Below are positions 34,322-42,482 of a DNA stretch of 48,384 nucleotides, piece after piece. A model generated the notes under the pieces. It did not search any database. It was not told the DNA's origin and saw nothing but the letters and a program-made list of their open reading frames with translations. Both the position numbers and the translations under genes were made by a program. Source of the stretch: Actibacterium sp. MT2.3-13A (GTDB lineage Bacteria; Pseudomonadota; Alphaproteobacteria; Rhodobacterales; Rhodobacteraceae). The DNA lies in assembly GCF_018139985.1 (NCBI RefSeq), contig NZ_JAGSOU010000021.1:1-48384 (forward strand). The letters are read 5' to 3'. Numbering within the stretch: the stretch's first letter is position 1; each line of letters starts with the position of its first letter.

Positions 34322-35122
34322 ATGACGGCCCTGTTCCCAGACGTCACCGTCAACGGTGTTCCGCTGTCCTCCGCCGCGATCGCGGCGGAGGCGCAGAACC
34401 ACGCCGCGCCGGCCGGCAAGCCGGGCCTCGCCTGGCGCCGCGCGGCGCGCGCCCTGGTCATCCGCGAGCTGATGCTGCAACAGGCCGCCCGACTGGGGCT
34501 GGCCGCGACCCCGCGCGAATTGGCCCCGGGCCGGTTCGAGACCGAAGAGGAGGCCCTCATCCGCGCCGTGACGGAAGAGTGCATCGTGCCCGAGCCGGTT
34601 TCGGACGACCGGATCCGTGCCACCTATGACGCGGCCCCCGAACGGTTCCGCGCGCCCGACCTTTGGCAGGTCTCGCATATCCTCTACGCGGCGGCCCCCG
34701 ACGATGCCGCGGCCCGCGCCGCGGCGCGCGCGCAGGCGGCGGCCACGCTGGAGCGTCTGGCGCGGGAGCCACGCGCCTTCGGCCGGATCGCCGCGGAGGA
34801 AAGCGCCTGTCCCTCGCGCGACGCCCGCGGGCAGCTGGGCCAGATCGGCCCGGGCGACACGGTGCCCGAATTCGAGGCCGCCTTCGCCGGTCTGGCCGAG
34901 GGCGAAATCCGCGCCGAGCCGGTGGAGACCCGCTATGGCCTGCATGTCCTGCGCATGGATGCCTGCGCGAAGGGCGCGGTCCGGCCCTTCGAGGCCGTGC
35001 GCGCCGAGATCACCGAGGCTCTGGCCAAGGCGGCCTGGTCGCAGGCCGCGCAGCGGTTCGTGGCCGACATGATCGCGCGCGCCGAGGTGACCGGGATCGA
35101 CCCGGCCGCCCCCATCGTCTGA
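34322..35122 (+). CDS. Parvulin-type peptidylprolyl isomerase (PpiC-like)
   Basis: A 266-residue protein with a C-terminal parvulin domain (about residues 115-225): QVSHILYA, EESACPSRDARGQLGQIGPGDTVPEFEAAFAGLAEGE and ETRYGLHVLRMD are the expected segments. The N-terminal part is helical, like NifM/SurA-type leaders. There is no signal peptide, so it should act in the cytoplasm. A PpiC gene also follows narI in the nar operon of Pseudomonas aeruginosa, which supports a role in folding or assembly of nitrate reductase. The start was set at ATG 34322, four bases after narI, within a coupled GGAGTGAGGCG context. Confidence 0.88.
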   Translation: MTALFPDVTVNGVPLSSAAIAAEAQNHAAPAGKPGLAWRRAARALVIRELMLQQAARLGLAATPRELAPGRFETEEEALIRAVTEECIVPEPVSDDRIRATYDAAPERFRAPDLWQVSHILYAAAPDDAAARAAARAQAAATLERLAREPRAFGRIAAEESACPSRDARGQLGQIGPGDTVPEFEAAFAGLAEGEIRAEPVETRYGLHVLRMDACAKGAVRPFEAVRAEITEALAKAAWSQAAQRFVADMIARAEVTGIDPAAPIV

Positions 35123-35134
35123 GGAGGGGGTGTC

Positions 35135-35707
35135 GTGACCGCGCCGAGCCCCCCGCAGAGCGCGCCTGCCGGCGACGGCGGGGACGACGGCATCGATATG
35201 CGCCGTCATGCCAATCCGCTCGATGCGCTGGCGGCCGATCACCAGCGCCAGCGGGGGCTGGCCGAGGACCTCAGGGCGCTGGCCGATGCCGACCGGCCCG
35301 ATCCGGCGCTCGCCCGCGACCTGCTGGCGCGAATCGAGGGGGAACTTCCCCTGCACATGCTGGACGAGGACGCCGATCTGTTCCCGCTCCTGCGTCGGCG
35401 CGCTCTGCCCGAGGACGATCTCGACGGTTTCCTCCAACGGCTGGAAGCCGAGCATGACGAGATCGCCCGGCTGGAGGAGGCCGTCGTCGAGGGGTTGCAG
35501 GCGGTGATTGCCGGGGGCGCGCTGCCCGACCCGTCCGCGTTGCACGGCTTCGCCGACGCGAACAGCCGTCACATGAAGCTCGAGAATGCCGTCATCCTGC
35601 CCCTGGCGCGGGCGCGCCTGACCCCGGACGACCTGATCAGCCTGCGGCTGCGCATGGGCGCGCGCCGCGGGATCGACATGACCAGAGAGGACAACGATGC
35701 TCAATGA
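35135..35707 (+). CDS. Hemerythrin-like HHE-domain protein in the nar operon
   Basis: A 190-residue helical protein. Candidate di-iron ligands are H36 (ADHQRQ), H74 and E78 (LHMLDED), H107 (EHDEI), and H146 with E150 (RHMKLEN), the normal hemerythrin arrangement. Such proteins bind oxygen or nitric oxide, or help repair iron-sulfur clusters. In a nitrate reductase operon, handling of nitric oxide or protection of iron-sulfur clusters is a sensible guess. The start is GTG after GAGGAGGGGG. Its end overlaps the carbonic anhydrase gene by 11 bases. Confidence 0.85.
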   Translation: MTAPSPPQSAPAGDGGDDGIDMRRHANPLDALAADHQRQRGLAEDLRALADADRPDPALARDLLARIEGELPLHMLDEDADLFPLLRRRALPEDDLDGFLQRLEAEHDEIARLEEAVVEGLQAVIAGGALPDPSALHGFADANSRHMKLENAVILPLARARLTPDDLISLRLRMGARRGIDMTREDNDAQ

Positions 35708-36314
35708 TCTGCTGCGCGGGAATGTGGCCTGGTCCGCCGAGCGCCACGCCAAGGAACCCGGCTATTTCGCCCGGCTGGCCACGCGCCAGACGCCCGAATT
35801 CTTCTGGATCGGCTGTTCCGACAGCCGCGTGCCGGCCAACGTGATCGCCGGGCTGGACCCAGGTGAGGTCTTCGTCCATCGCAACGTCGCCAACGTGATC
35901 CATTCCTCCGACATGAACATGCTCAGCGCGCTGGAATTCGCGGTCGAGGCGCTGAACATCCGCGAGATCATCGTCTGCGGCCATTACGGATGCGGCGGCG
36001 TGCGCGCCGCGACCGAGGACATGCCGCACGGCCTGGCCGACCACTGGCTTGAGCCGATCCGGCGCCTTGCCCGGCGCTATGCCGATCAGCTGTCCGTCAT
36101 CGAGGACGTCGAGACCCGCCGCGACCGCCTGTCCGAGCTGAACGTGATCGAGGGGGTGGCGCGGGTGGCCGAGACCCCGATCCTGCGCGACGCCTGGCGC
36201 CGCGGCGATCCGGTCAAGGTGCACGGGCTGATCTACGGGCTGAGGGACGGGCTGCTGCGCAATCTCGATTGCACAATCTCCAGGGAAGCCGCGCAGCTGG
36301 AGGGTTTCGCATGA
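35697..36314 (+). CDS. Beta-class carbonic anhydrase
   Basis: A 205-residue beta-carbonic anhydrase that interconverts carbon dioxide and bicarbonate. The zinc ligands are C40, H96 and C99 (CSDSR and CGHYGCG), with the D42-R44 pair also present. Length and order match the bacterial Can type. ATG overlaps the end of the hemerythrin gene, and its stop overlaps the moeA start, so it is embedded in the nar operon. Its role here is unclear; local pH or bicarbonate supply during nitrate respiration is possible. Confidence 0.94.
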   Translation: MLNDLLRGNVAWSAERHAKEPGYFARLATRQTPEFFWIGCSDSRVPANVIAGLDPGEVFVHRNVANVIHSSDMNMLSALEFAVEALNIREIIVCGHYGCGGVRAATEDMPHGLADHWLEPIRRLARRYADQLSVIEDVETRRDRLSELNVIEGVARVAETPILRDAWRRGDPVKVHGLIYGLRDGLLRNLDCTISREAAQLEGFA

Positions 36315-37576
36315 CCGTTCAGCCCCGCCGTCACGCCGCAGGCTGCGATTGCGACGCCGCCGCCGCCGGCCTGATGCCCCTGGACGAGGCTTTGCGCCGC
36401 GGTCTGGCCCTGGCCGATCCGGTGACCGGGACCGAGACGCTGCCGCTTTCGGCGGCGCTGGGCCGGATCACCGCCTCGCCCGCCCGCGCGCCCGTGCCGC
36501 TTCCGCCCTTCGACAATTCCGGGATGGATGGCTACGCGCTGCGGCTGGCCGACCTGACGGGAGAGGGGCCCTGGACCCTGCCCGTGGCCGGCGCGATCGC
36601 CGCCGGCGACGCGCCGCGGGAGGATCTGCCGCCCGGCGCGGCGCTGCGCATCCTGACCGGCGCGCCGGTGCCCGCGGCGGCCGATGCAGTGATCATGCAG
36701 GAAAAGGTGCGCCGTGCCGGCGGCAGCATATGTTTCGACCACCGCCCCGCGCCGGGCGAGAATATCCGCCGCCGCGGCGAGGACCTGCGGGAAGGCGCCG
36801 AGATCCTGCCCGCCGGGGTCGAGATCGGCCCGCGCGAGGCCGCCGCGCTGGCCGCCATCGGCGCTGGCGCCGTGGCGCTGCGACGCAGGCTGCGGGTGGC
36901 GATCTTTGCCACCGGCAGCGAGCTGCGCGAGCCCGGAGAGCCGCTGGCGCCCGGCCAGATATGGAACTCCAACCGCTACATGCTGCGCGCCGCGCTGGAC
37001 CGGCCCTGGATCGCGCTGCGGGATCTGGGCCGGGTGGCCGACGACCCGGTCGCGCTGGCCGAAAGCCTGCAAGGCGCCGCGCGGGACGCGGACATGATCG
37101 TCACCACCGGCGGCATCTCCGTCGGCGACGCCGACCACATGCCGCGCCTGCTGCGCGATCTGGGCGGCGACATCCACGCCATGCGGATCGCCATGAAACC
37201 GGGCAAGCCGGTCACGCTGGGGCAGTTGGGGCAGGCGATCTATGTGGGCCTGCCGGGCAACCCGGTTTCGGCCTTCGTGACCTGGCAGGTGCTGGGCTGG
37301 CCGGTGCTGTGCCGGCGCGCGGGGCTCGCCCGGTCGGGCCTGCCGCGCATGGTCCTGCCGCTGGCCCATCCGGTCCGGCGCAAGCCGGGACGTCAGGAAT
37401 TCCGCCCCGCCCGGCTGATCCGCTGTCCCGAGACGGGTGACGAGAGGCTTGAACTGCTCAGCACCTCCTACTCGGCGCGCGTGGCGCTGCTGGCGGCGGC
37501 GGACGGGCTGGCCGTGCTGCCGGCCGACATGGTCGGCGCCGGGGCGGGGGAGCGGCTGGAATTCCTGCGGTTCTGA
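36311..37576 (+). CDS. moeA: Molybdopterin molybdenumtransferase MoeA
   Basis: A 421-residue enzyme that inserts molybdate into adenylylated molybdopterin, the last step of basic molybdenum cofactor synthesis. Signature segments are PFDNSGMDGYA near residue 70, a TGAPVPAAADAVIMQE stretch, FATGSELREPG, TTGGISVGDADH and GLPGNPVSAF. The start was set at ATG 36311 overlapping the carbonic anhydrase stop; a longer frame is a shadow. Placing moeA at the end of the nar operon ties cofactor supply to NarG production. Confidence 0.95.
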   Translation: MTVQPRRHAAGCDCDAAAAGLMPLDEALRRGLALADPVTGTETLPLSAALGRITASPARAPVPLPPFDNSGMDGYALRLADLTGEGPWTLPVAGAIAAGDAPREDLPPGAALRILTGAPVPAAADAVIMQEKVRRAGGSICFDHRPAPGENIRRRGEDLREGAEILPAGVEIGPREAAALAAIGAGAVALRRRLRVAIFATGSELREPGEPLAPGQIWNSNRYMLRAALDRPWIALRDLGRVADDPVALAESLQGAARDADMIVTTGGISVGDADHMPRLLRDLGGDIHAMRIAMKPGKPVTLGQLGQAIYVGLPGNPVSAFVTWQVLGWPVLCRRAGLARSGLPRMVLPLAHPVRRKPGRQEFRPARLIRCPETGDERLELLSTSYSARVALLAAADGLAVLPADMVGAGAGERLEFLRF

Positions 37577-37595
37577 CGTGAAGCGGGCGCGGCGC

Positions 37596-38111
37596 TCAGG
37601 CGACGAGCGCCGCCATCGCCGCCATGCACCAGGCCCGGATCGCGCCCTGTTCCGGCGGCAAGACGTCGGCCAGCCCGCCGGCGAAGGCGTTGAAATCCTC
37701 GGCATTGTGGCGCCCGACGCCCAGCAGCACCGGCAGCCCGCGCTCCAGCGCGATGCCGATTGCGTCGCGGAAGCCGTGGCCGTCGGCTTCGTGCTGGCCG
37801 AATTTGTTGAGGAGGAAGATGTCGGCCGGGGCGGCCAGTCGCGCCTCGACTTCGAAGACCGCGCGCTCCAGCGCCCCGGCGTCCAGACGGCAACCGCGGG
37901 AGCCGGGCCCCAGATCCTGCGTGATCGCGATTTCGGGGCCGTCGGGCAGCACCTGAAGGTCCATGTCGCAGGGGTGGGAGCCGGCGCGCCCGTTGGCCGC
38001 GCGGACCACCCCCACCGGGATCCGCCGCTGGTCGAGCAGCCATTGCGCCGTTTCGGTCAGAAGACGGTCGGTTTCGCCGCTGACGGCAGAAGAAATGGCT
38101 GCGATCCGCAT
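37596..38111 (-). CDS. DUF2478 family protein, nitrate/molybdenum-associated
   Basis: A 171-residue protein that resembles DUF2478, a family often found near molybdenum and nitrate genes. It resembles small nucleotide-binding proteins with a GVVRAANGRAG strand and an IFLLNKFGQHEADG segment, but its N-terminal loop (ISSAVSGETDRLL) lacks a proper GxxxxGK(S/T) P-loop. The function is unknown. It is convergent with moeA, 19 bases apart. An FNR-type box lies 99 bases upstream, so it is probably part of the same nitrate/anaerobic regulon. Confidence 0.72.
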   Translation of the reverse strand: MRIAAISSAVSGETDRLLTETAQWLLDQRRIPVGVVRAANGRAGSHPCDMDLQVLPDGPEIAITQDLGPGSRGCRLDAGALERAVFEVEARLAAPADIFLLNKFGQHEADGHGFRDAIGIALERGLPVLLGVGRHNAEDFNAFAGGLADVLPPEQGAIRAWCMAAMAALVA

Positions 38112-38209
38112 GGCTGTGTCTCCGTTTCAAAACCGGGCAGGGGCCCCGGACAGGCGCGACTCGGGCAGCCGGCCCGGGTCGAGACTAGGCGAAGTGTGGA
38201 GTGGATGAA

Positions 38210-38223
38210 TTGACTTATATCAA
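38210..38223. promoter_or_regulatory. FNR/NNR-type box upstream of the DUF2478 gene
   Basis: On the minus strand the site reads TTGATATAAGTCAA, one base off TTGAT-N4-ATCAA and nearly the same as the box before narR (TTGATATTTGTCAA). Its centre is 105 bases from the start codon. The likeness of the two suggests the same regulator. Confidence 0.7.
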
Positions 38224-38397
38224 CCGGGGATGCGGCGGCATGTGAACGCGCCTTGCTTCGGAACGGGGCTATCCGGCCCCGCGTTTCCCTTGCTGTTCAC
38301 GCCGGAGCGCTTCACGCACCCCGGGCGCGGGGGCAATGTCCCCTGATTTCGCGGGCGCCTGCCCCGGCGGGAATCGATCCGGTGGCGAAAGGGCCAC
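38224..38397. other. Intergenic region between the nar and ABC/dehydrogenase islands
   Basis: About 170 bases with no supported gene. A short stem GTGGC/GCCAC lies directly at the stop of the epimerase-like gene (38382-38397), and another GGGGC/GCCCC stem lies at 38265-38280. Either could help end the long minus-strand transcript that arrives here. Confidence 0.4.
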
Positions 38398-39303
38398 TCA
38401 GCCAAGCCGGCCGGGTTGCTGTCCGGCGACAAGCAGGCGCGCGATGTCCTCGGCGTAGACGATCTCGGAATCGTCCATCGGTGCATAGCCCAGCTTGTTG
38501 CGCCCGGTGTCGAGCGACCAGAAGGCGCGGGTGTTGTCGGAGATGCCATAGGCGACCAGCCAGGGCACGCCGCCCTCTCCCTCGATCGTCGGAGCCTCGG
38601 CCGCGGCGCGGAACAGCTCGGCGCAGTCGCGGGGGCTGAGATAGGCGCCGAGCGCGCGCTTGAACCCGGCCACGCCGGTCAGCTTGGGCAGCGATGTCCG
38701 TGCCGGCTCCGCGCCGGGCGCGTAACGTGTCGCGTCGATCGGGTAGGGCGAGCCGATGCGCAGGCTGACCACCTCCATCCTGCGGCCGAAGGTGCCGCAG
38801 GCATAGGGGAAGCCGAGCAATTCGTAGGACGCCTTGGCCCAACCGTAGAAATTGTCCGACAGCGGGTAGTCGCCGGGCGAGACCAACTCGCGCTGACGGG
38901 TGTGGACCTGGGCGTGCTCATGCCAGTCGGCTGCGTGGTTGGAGGAAACCATCACCACCCGCCGCACCCCCGCGTCGAATGCCTGGCGGTAGATCCGCTG
39001 GGCGAGCTGGATGTTTTTCAGCTCGACATCGAAACGATCGATTTGCGGAGGTTCGAGGCAATAGACATCGGCCTGCGCCGAGGAGTGGAGATAGGCGCTG
39101 TGCACCACCACGTCGATGCCGCTGAAAAGGTCCCGCAGGGCGTCGTCGCTGGCCCCCACCAGGTCGCAGGGCCGGAACTCAGCGCCCTGCGGCAGCGTTT
39201 CTGGCGCGCGCATGTCGGTCAGGCGCAGGTCGTGTCGCCCGGCCAGCCCGGCCAGGCCCATCAGGGCGACATGCCCCGAGGCGCCGGTGACAAGGATCTT
39301 CAT
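38398..39303 (-). CDS. NAD-dependent epimerase/dehydratase-family (extended SDR) protein
   Basis: A 301-residue extended SDR. The Rossmann motif TGASGHVA is at residues 6-13, then VVVHSAYLHS and a MVSSNHAAD strand. The active Tyr and Lys lie in FYGWAKASYELLG. It resembles uronate dehydrogenase and nucleotide-sugar epimerase-like enzymes, but the substrate is not evident. The start was set at ATG 39303, seven bases after GGGAG; an ATG two codons earlier lies too close to that site. It is the last gene of the long minus-strand ABC operon. Confidence 0.82.
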   Translation of the reverse strand: MKILVTGASGHVALMGLAGLAGRHDLRLTDMRAPETLPQGAEFRPCDLVGASDDALRDLFSGIDVVVHSAYLHSSAQADVYCLEPPQIDRFDVELKNIQLAQRIYRQAFDAGVRRVVMVSSNHAADWHEHAQVHTRQRELVSPGDYPLSDNFYGWAKASYELLGFPYACGTFGRRMEVVSLRIGSPYPIDATRYAPGAEPARTSLPKLTGVAGFKRALGAYLSPRDCAELFRAAAEAPTIEGEGGVPWLVAYGISDNTRAFWSLDTGRNKLGYAPMDDSEIVYAEDIARLLVAGQQPGRLG

Positions 39304-39305
39304 GG

Positions 39306-40520
39306 TCATTCTCCCTTTGCGAGCGCGCTGCCGATCCAGTCGAGGCGGTCCAGCGGCATCATGGCGTAGTGGTAGAAGGCGAGGCTGGCGGCGCCCGCCG
39401 CGCGGGCGACTCCGACCTTGGCGCGCAGGTTGTCGGGGCCGTCGCAATCGACCGCCAGCGGCCGCAACGCGACAGCGAGCCGCGTGTCCGCGCCCAAAGC
39501 CTCGCGGTAGCGGCGCAGCTGCGCCGCCAGCCGCTCGGGGCTGCCGGTGTAGCCCAGCACGACATATTCGTCGCATTCCGCGGCCACCGCCGCGGGATCG
39601 ATGCCCAGCAGATCTCCGGCGACGGCGATCAGGTCGTCTTCGGCCGACACGCCCGGCAGCACATGGGCCATCGCACCGCCGTGGTCGATGAAGGACAGTG
39701 CGACGCCCGAGGGCTCCAGCGCCGCCTTCACCTCGGCCACCAGCGAGGTGACCACGGCGCGGCGCGCCTGCCCGAAGCGCGCCAGGGCCTCGGCAGCGCT
39801 CTCGCTCAGCGCGGGGGTGACGGGCGGCTGGCCCTGCCAGACCGGCGCCAGTGCGTGGCGGATATGATCCGCAAGGGAATCGGTGTTGACGCCCGCCCTC
39901 TCGCCGACCGCCCGGCAATGCGGGCAGAAGCACAGCGACATCAGCGCCCGCGCCCAGCCCGGCAGGGCGATCAGGTAGCGTTCGTGGTGCTCGCCATGCT
40001 CCAGCGTGCGGTAGTGCAGGCTTTCGGCCAGAAGCCGGTCGACCGGGTAGCGCGCGATGTCGCCGGCCAGCGCGCGGCAGTAGCGTCGGACGTCGGGGTT
40101 GGCGGGGCAGAGGTCCGACAGATAGGCATCGCCATAGACATTGCGCGTGGCGCAGTCGGGCTGGGCAGCGGCCAGCCGCGAGTTGTGCAGGAAGATCGTC
40201 CAGGCGCTGACGGTCATGCCCCGTTCCCGCGCCGCGCCGCACAGCCCGTCCAGCACATCCACGCCCTCTGCGGCCTCGGCCAGCTTGGGGGCGAAGCCCG
40301 CGTCGTAGAGGTCGCGCCGGGCGTGGAACCAGGCGATGTCGCCCTCGTGGCGGTAGACGCGGTAGCGCGGGTTGTGGGGAAACACGTCGCGGGCGTCATG
40401 GTAGGTGGCCGAGAAGACGACATCCGTCGCCCCCGCCCGGTCCTGCAGGGCGTCGAGCACCTCAGGGGTGCCCTCATGCACCAGATCGGTGCCGAATACG
40501 AAAACCGAAGCGTTCATCAT
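39306..40520 (-). CDS. Unrecognised protein, possible TIM-barrel hydrolase-like fold
   Basis: A 404-residue soluble protein without a signal peptide that I do not recognise with confidence. Visible features are a central CFCPHC motif (a possible metal-binding knuckle), a GMTVSAWTIFLHNSRLAA segment, a LLAESLHYRTLEHGEHHER segment and a C-terminal SLAFYHYAMMPLDRLDWI ending. The alternation of helices and strands, and the FYHY ending, are reminiscent of (beta/alpha)8 glycosidase-like proteins. Two adjacent start codons exist; the second (40517) has better spacing to GGAG. It sits between dehydrogenase genes in the ABC operon, so a catabolic enzyme is likely. Confidence 0.65.
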   Translation of the reverse strand: MMNASVFVFGTDLVHEGTPEVLDALQDRAGATDVVFSATYHDARDVFPHNPRYRVYRHEGDIAWFHARRDLYDAGFAPKLAEAAEGVDVLDGLCGAARERGMTVSAWTIFLHNSRLAAAQPDCATRNVYGDAYLSDLCPANPDVRRYCRALAGDIARYPVDRLLAESLHYRTLEHGEHHERYLIALPGWARALMSLCFCPHCRAVGERAGVNTDSLADHIRHALAPVWQGQPPVTPALSESAAEALARFGQARRAVVTSLVAEVKAALEPSGVALSFIDHGGAMAHVLPGVSAEDDLIAVAGDLLGIDPAAVAAECDEYVVLGYTGSPERLAAQLRRYREALGADTRLAVALRPLAVDCDGPDNLRAKVGVARAAGAASLAFYHYAMMPLDRLDWIGSALAKGE

Positions 40521-40547
40521 GTCTCTCCCCGGCCGATCACGGGCGGC

Positions 40548-41513
40548 CTAGTACCACAGCGATTTGTCCACGAGGTTGATCAGCGGCGCGCCCGCGGTGA
40601 AGCGCCTGGCGTTCTCGCACAGCACCGCCAGCCGGCGTTCCGGGATGTAGGGGCCGACCACCGCCACATGCGGCGTCAGCAGGGCGCGCGGCTCCTGCCA
40701 GAGCGGGTGCTCGGGCGGCAGCGGCTCCTCCTCGAACACGTCCAGCGCGACGCCGCCCAGCCGCCTGGCCCGCAGCGCCTCGGTCACCGCGTCGAGCCGC
40801 ACGGTGGCGCCGCGGCCGATGTTGACGAACAGCGCCGAGGGCTTCATCAGCGCCAGCCGGGCCGCGTCGAACATCCCCTCGCTTTCGGGCGTGTGCGGCA
40901 GGGTCAGAACCACCGCGTCGGCCTGCGGCAGCAGCCGGTCGAGTTCGGAGGGCGGGTGCATCTCCTGCGTGCCCTCGGGGCAGTCGCTGCGGCGCGGGTC
41001 GATGCCGATCACCCGCGCGCCGAAGGCGGCCAACATCCGCCCGATCTCGGCGCCGATGCCGCCGACGCCGATGACCAGCACGGTGCTTTCGGGCAGATGC
41101 AGGATGTCCTCGTCGGCCAGGTGCCGCTCCCAGGCGCCGCGGGTCTGCTGGCGCATGTAGACCGGCAGGTTGCGCGCCATGCTCAGCAGCATCGCCACCG
41201 CATGGGTCGCCACATGGTCGTTGTAGATGCCGCGGAAGTTGGTGACCTGTGCGGGATGCGCGACCAGTTCGGGAAAGAAGAACCCGGCCGGCGGCGCGGC
41301 CATGGGCGCCTGCAGCCACTGCAGCTTGTCCGCCCGCGCCAGCAATTCGGGGTCGAGCGAGCCATAGGCCGCCGCCGCATCGGGCAGCAGCCTGAGCGCG
41401 GTCTCGCGGTTCGGCGCGATCTGCACGTTCAGGGCGGGGGCGGCCTCGGCCACGGCGCGGGCCCAGTCCTCGGTTAGCTCGTCGCTGGGCGGAAGCATCA
41501 CGAAATTGCTCAT
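40548..41513 (-). CDS. D-2-hydroxyacid dehydrogenase family protein (copy 1)
   Basis: A 321-residue NAD-dependent dehydrogenase of the D-isomer-specific 2-hydroxyacid family. The cofactor motif is GVGGIGAEIG (about 149-158). The catalytic Arg (NIGRG), Glu (VFEEEPLP) and His (TPHVAVVG) are present. It oxidises a 2-hydroxy acid or reduces a 2-keto acid in the cytoplasm. Its ATG overlaps the stop of the other dehydrogenase gene by one base. The two copies differ throughout, so they are not a recent duplication and may act on successive or mirror substrates. Confidence 0.9.
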   Translation of the reverse strand: MSNFVMLPPSDELTEDWARAVAEAAPALNVQIAPNRETALRLLPDAAAAYGSLDPELLARADKLQWLQAPMAAPPAGFFFPELVAHPAQVTNFRGIYNDHVATHAVAMLLSMARNLPVYMRQQTRGAWERHLADEDILHLPESTVLVIGVGGIGAEIGRMLAAFGARVIGIDPRRSDCPEGTQEMHPPSELDRLLPQADAVVLTLPHTPESEGMFDAARLALMKPSALFVNIGRGATVRLDAVTEALRARRLGGVALDVFEEEPLPPEHPLWQEPRALLTPHVAVVGPYIPERRLAVLCENARRFTAGAPLINLVDKSLWY

Positions 41514-42460
41514 CAGGTCCCCCTGGGAATGTCTTGGCCCAGCCGGTTGATCCAGCTGCCGGCGCCGGCGAAGGCCGCGAGGTTCTGGTCGAAGAGCACG
41601 CCCCAGCGTTTGCCGAACCCCGGGCTGGCGCCGCCGTTATGGGCGCTGATCACCACCTTGGGGTCGCGCCACAGCGGCGAGTCGGCGGGCAGCGGTTCGG
41701 TCGCGGTGACATCGAGGCCGGCGCCGCGCAGGCGGCCCGTGCTGAGCGCCCCGATCAGGGCCGGCTCATCGATCAGGCTGCCGCGCCCGACATTGACGAT
41801 CCAGCCCGGCCCCAGCGCCTCCAGCTCGCGCGCGCCGATCACCGGGCGCCCGTCGGGGCGGGCGGGCGAGGCCAGCACCACGATATCGGCCCAGGCACAG
41901 GTCTCGGCCAGCCGGTCGGTGCCGCGGACGTCGGCGACCGGCCCGGCGTAACCGGCGGGATTGCGTTTCAGGCCCGCCACCGTCATCCCCCAGGCCTGGG
42001 CGCGGCGGGCGATCGCGTCGCCGATCCGGCCCAGCCCGATCACGGCCAGCTTCTTGCCCACCAGCTCTTCGCCGATCAGCGGCTCCCAGCGGGCGCGCTC
42101 CATGTTGCGTGCCGCCTCGCCGATGCGGCGGGTCAGGGCCAGCAGCAGGGCGAAGGCGTGTTCGGCCACGCAGTCGGTATGCACGCCCGCGGCGGTGGTC
42201 AGCACCACGCCCTGGGCGTCGAAACCCGCAAGCGGGTATTGCTCGAACCCCGCGCCGGTGCCGGCGATCCAGCGCAGCGAGGGCGTGAGAAAGGCGCTGT
42301 CCCAGGTGTGGGTGACCAGCACCTCGCCGCCGTCCGACAGCGCGGCGGCGACGCCCGCGCTGTCGGACGGGCTCAGGGCGGCAATGCCGGGATGGGCCTC
42401 AAGGTGTTCGCGCACGCCGGGGGGCAGGTTGGGGTGCAGCACGACAGAGGGCTTGGACAT
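41513..42460 (-). CDS. D-2-hydroxyacid dehydrogenase family protein (copy 2)
   Basis: A 315-residue member of the same family. The motif GLGRIGDAIA binds NAD. The catalytic Arg (NVGRGSL), Glu (TATEPLP) and His (SAHNGG) are in place. The segment GTGAGFEQYPL resembles the substrate loop of glyoxylate/hydroxypyruvate reductase relatives. The gene starts 22 bases after dppC with only a weak ribosome site, and is coupled to copy 1 through a TGATG overlap. A role in catabolism of the imported compound is inferred from the operon. Confidence 0.9.
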   Translation of the reverse strand: MSKPSVVLHPNLPPGVREHLEAHPGIAALSPSDSAGVAAALSDGGEVLVTHTWDSAFLTPSLRWIAGTGAGFEQYPLAGFDAQGVVLTTAAGVHTDCVAEHAFALLLALTRRIGEAARNMERARWEPLIGEELVGKKLAVIGLGRIGDAIARRAQAWGMTVAGLKRNPAGYAGPVADVRGTDRLAETCAWADIVVLASPARPDGRPVIGARELEALGPGWIVNVGRGSLIDEPALIGALSTGRLRGAGLDVTATEPLPADSPLWRDPKVVISAHNGGASPGFGKRWGVLFDQNLAAFAGAGSWINRLGQDIPRGT

Positions 42461-42482
42461 GGGATGCGGATCCGGGTCTGTG

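Noticed and set aside
39304-40242. Upstream extension of the epimerase-like frame to 614 residues
   Set aside because: It is a shadow of the unrecognised gene at 39306-40520 in another frame. The Rossmann start MKILVTGASG marks the true N-terminus.
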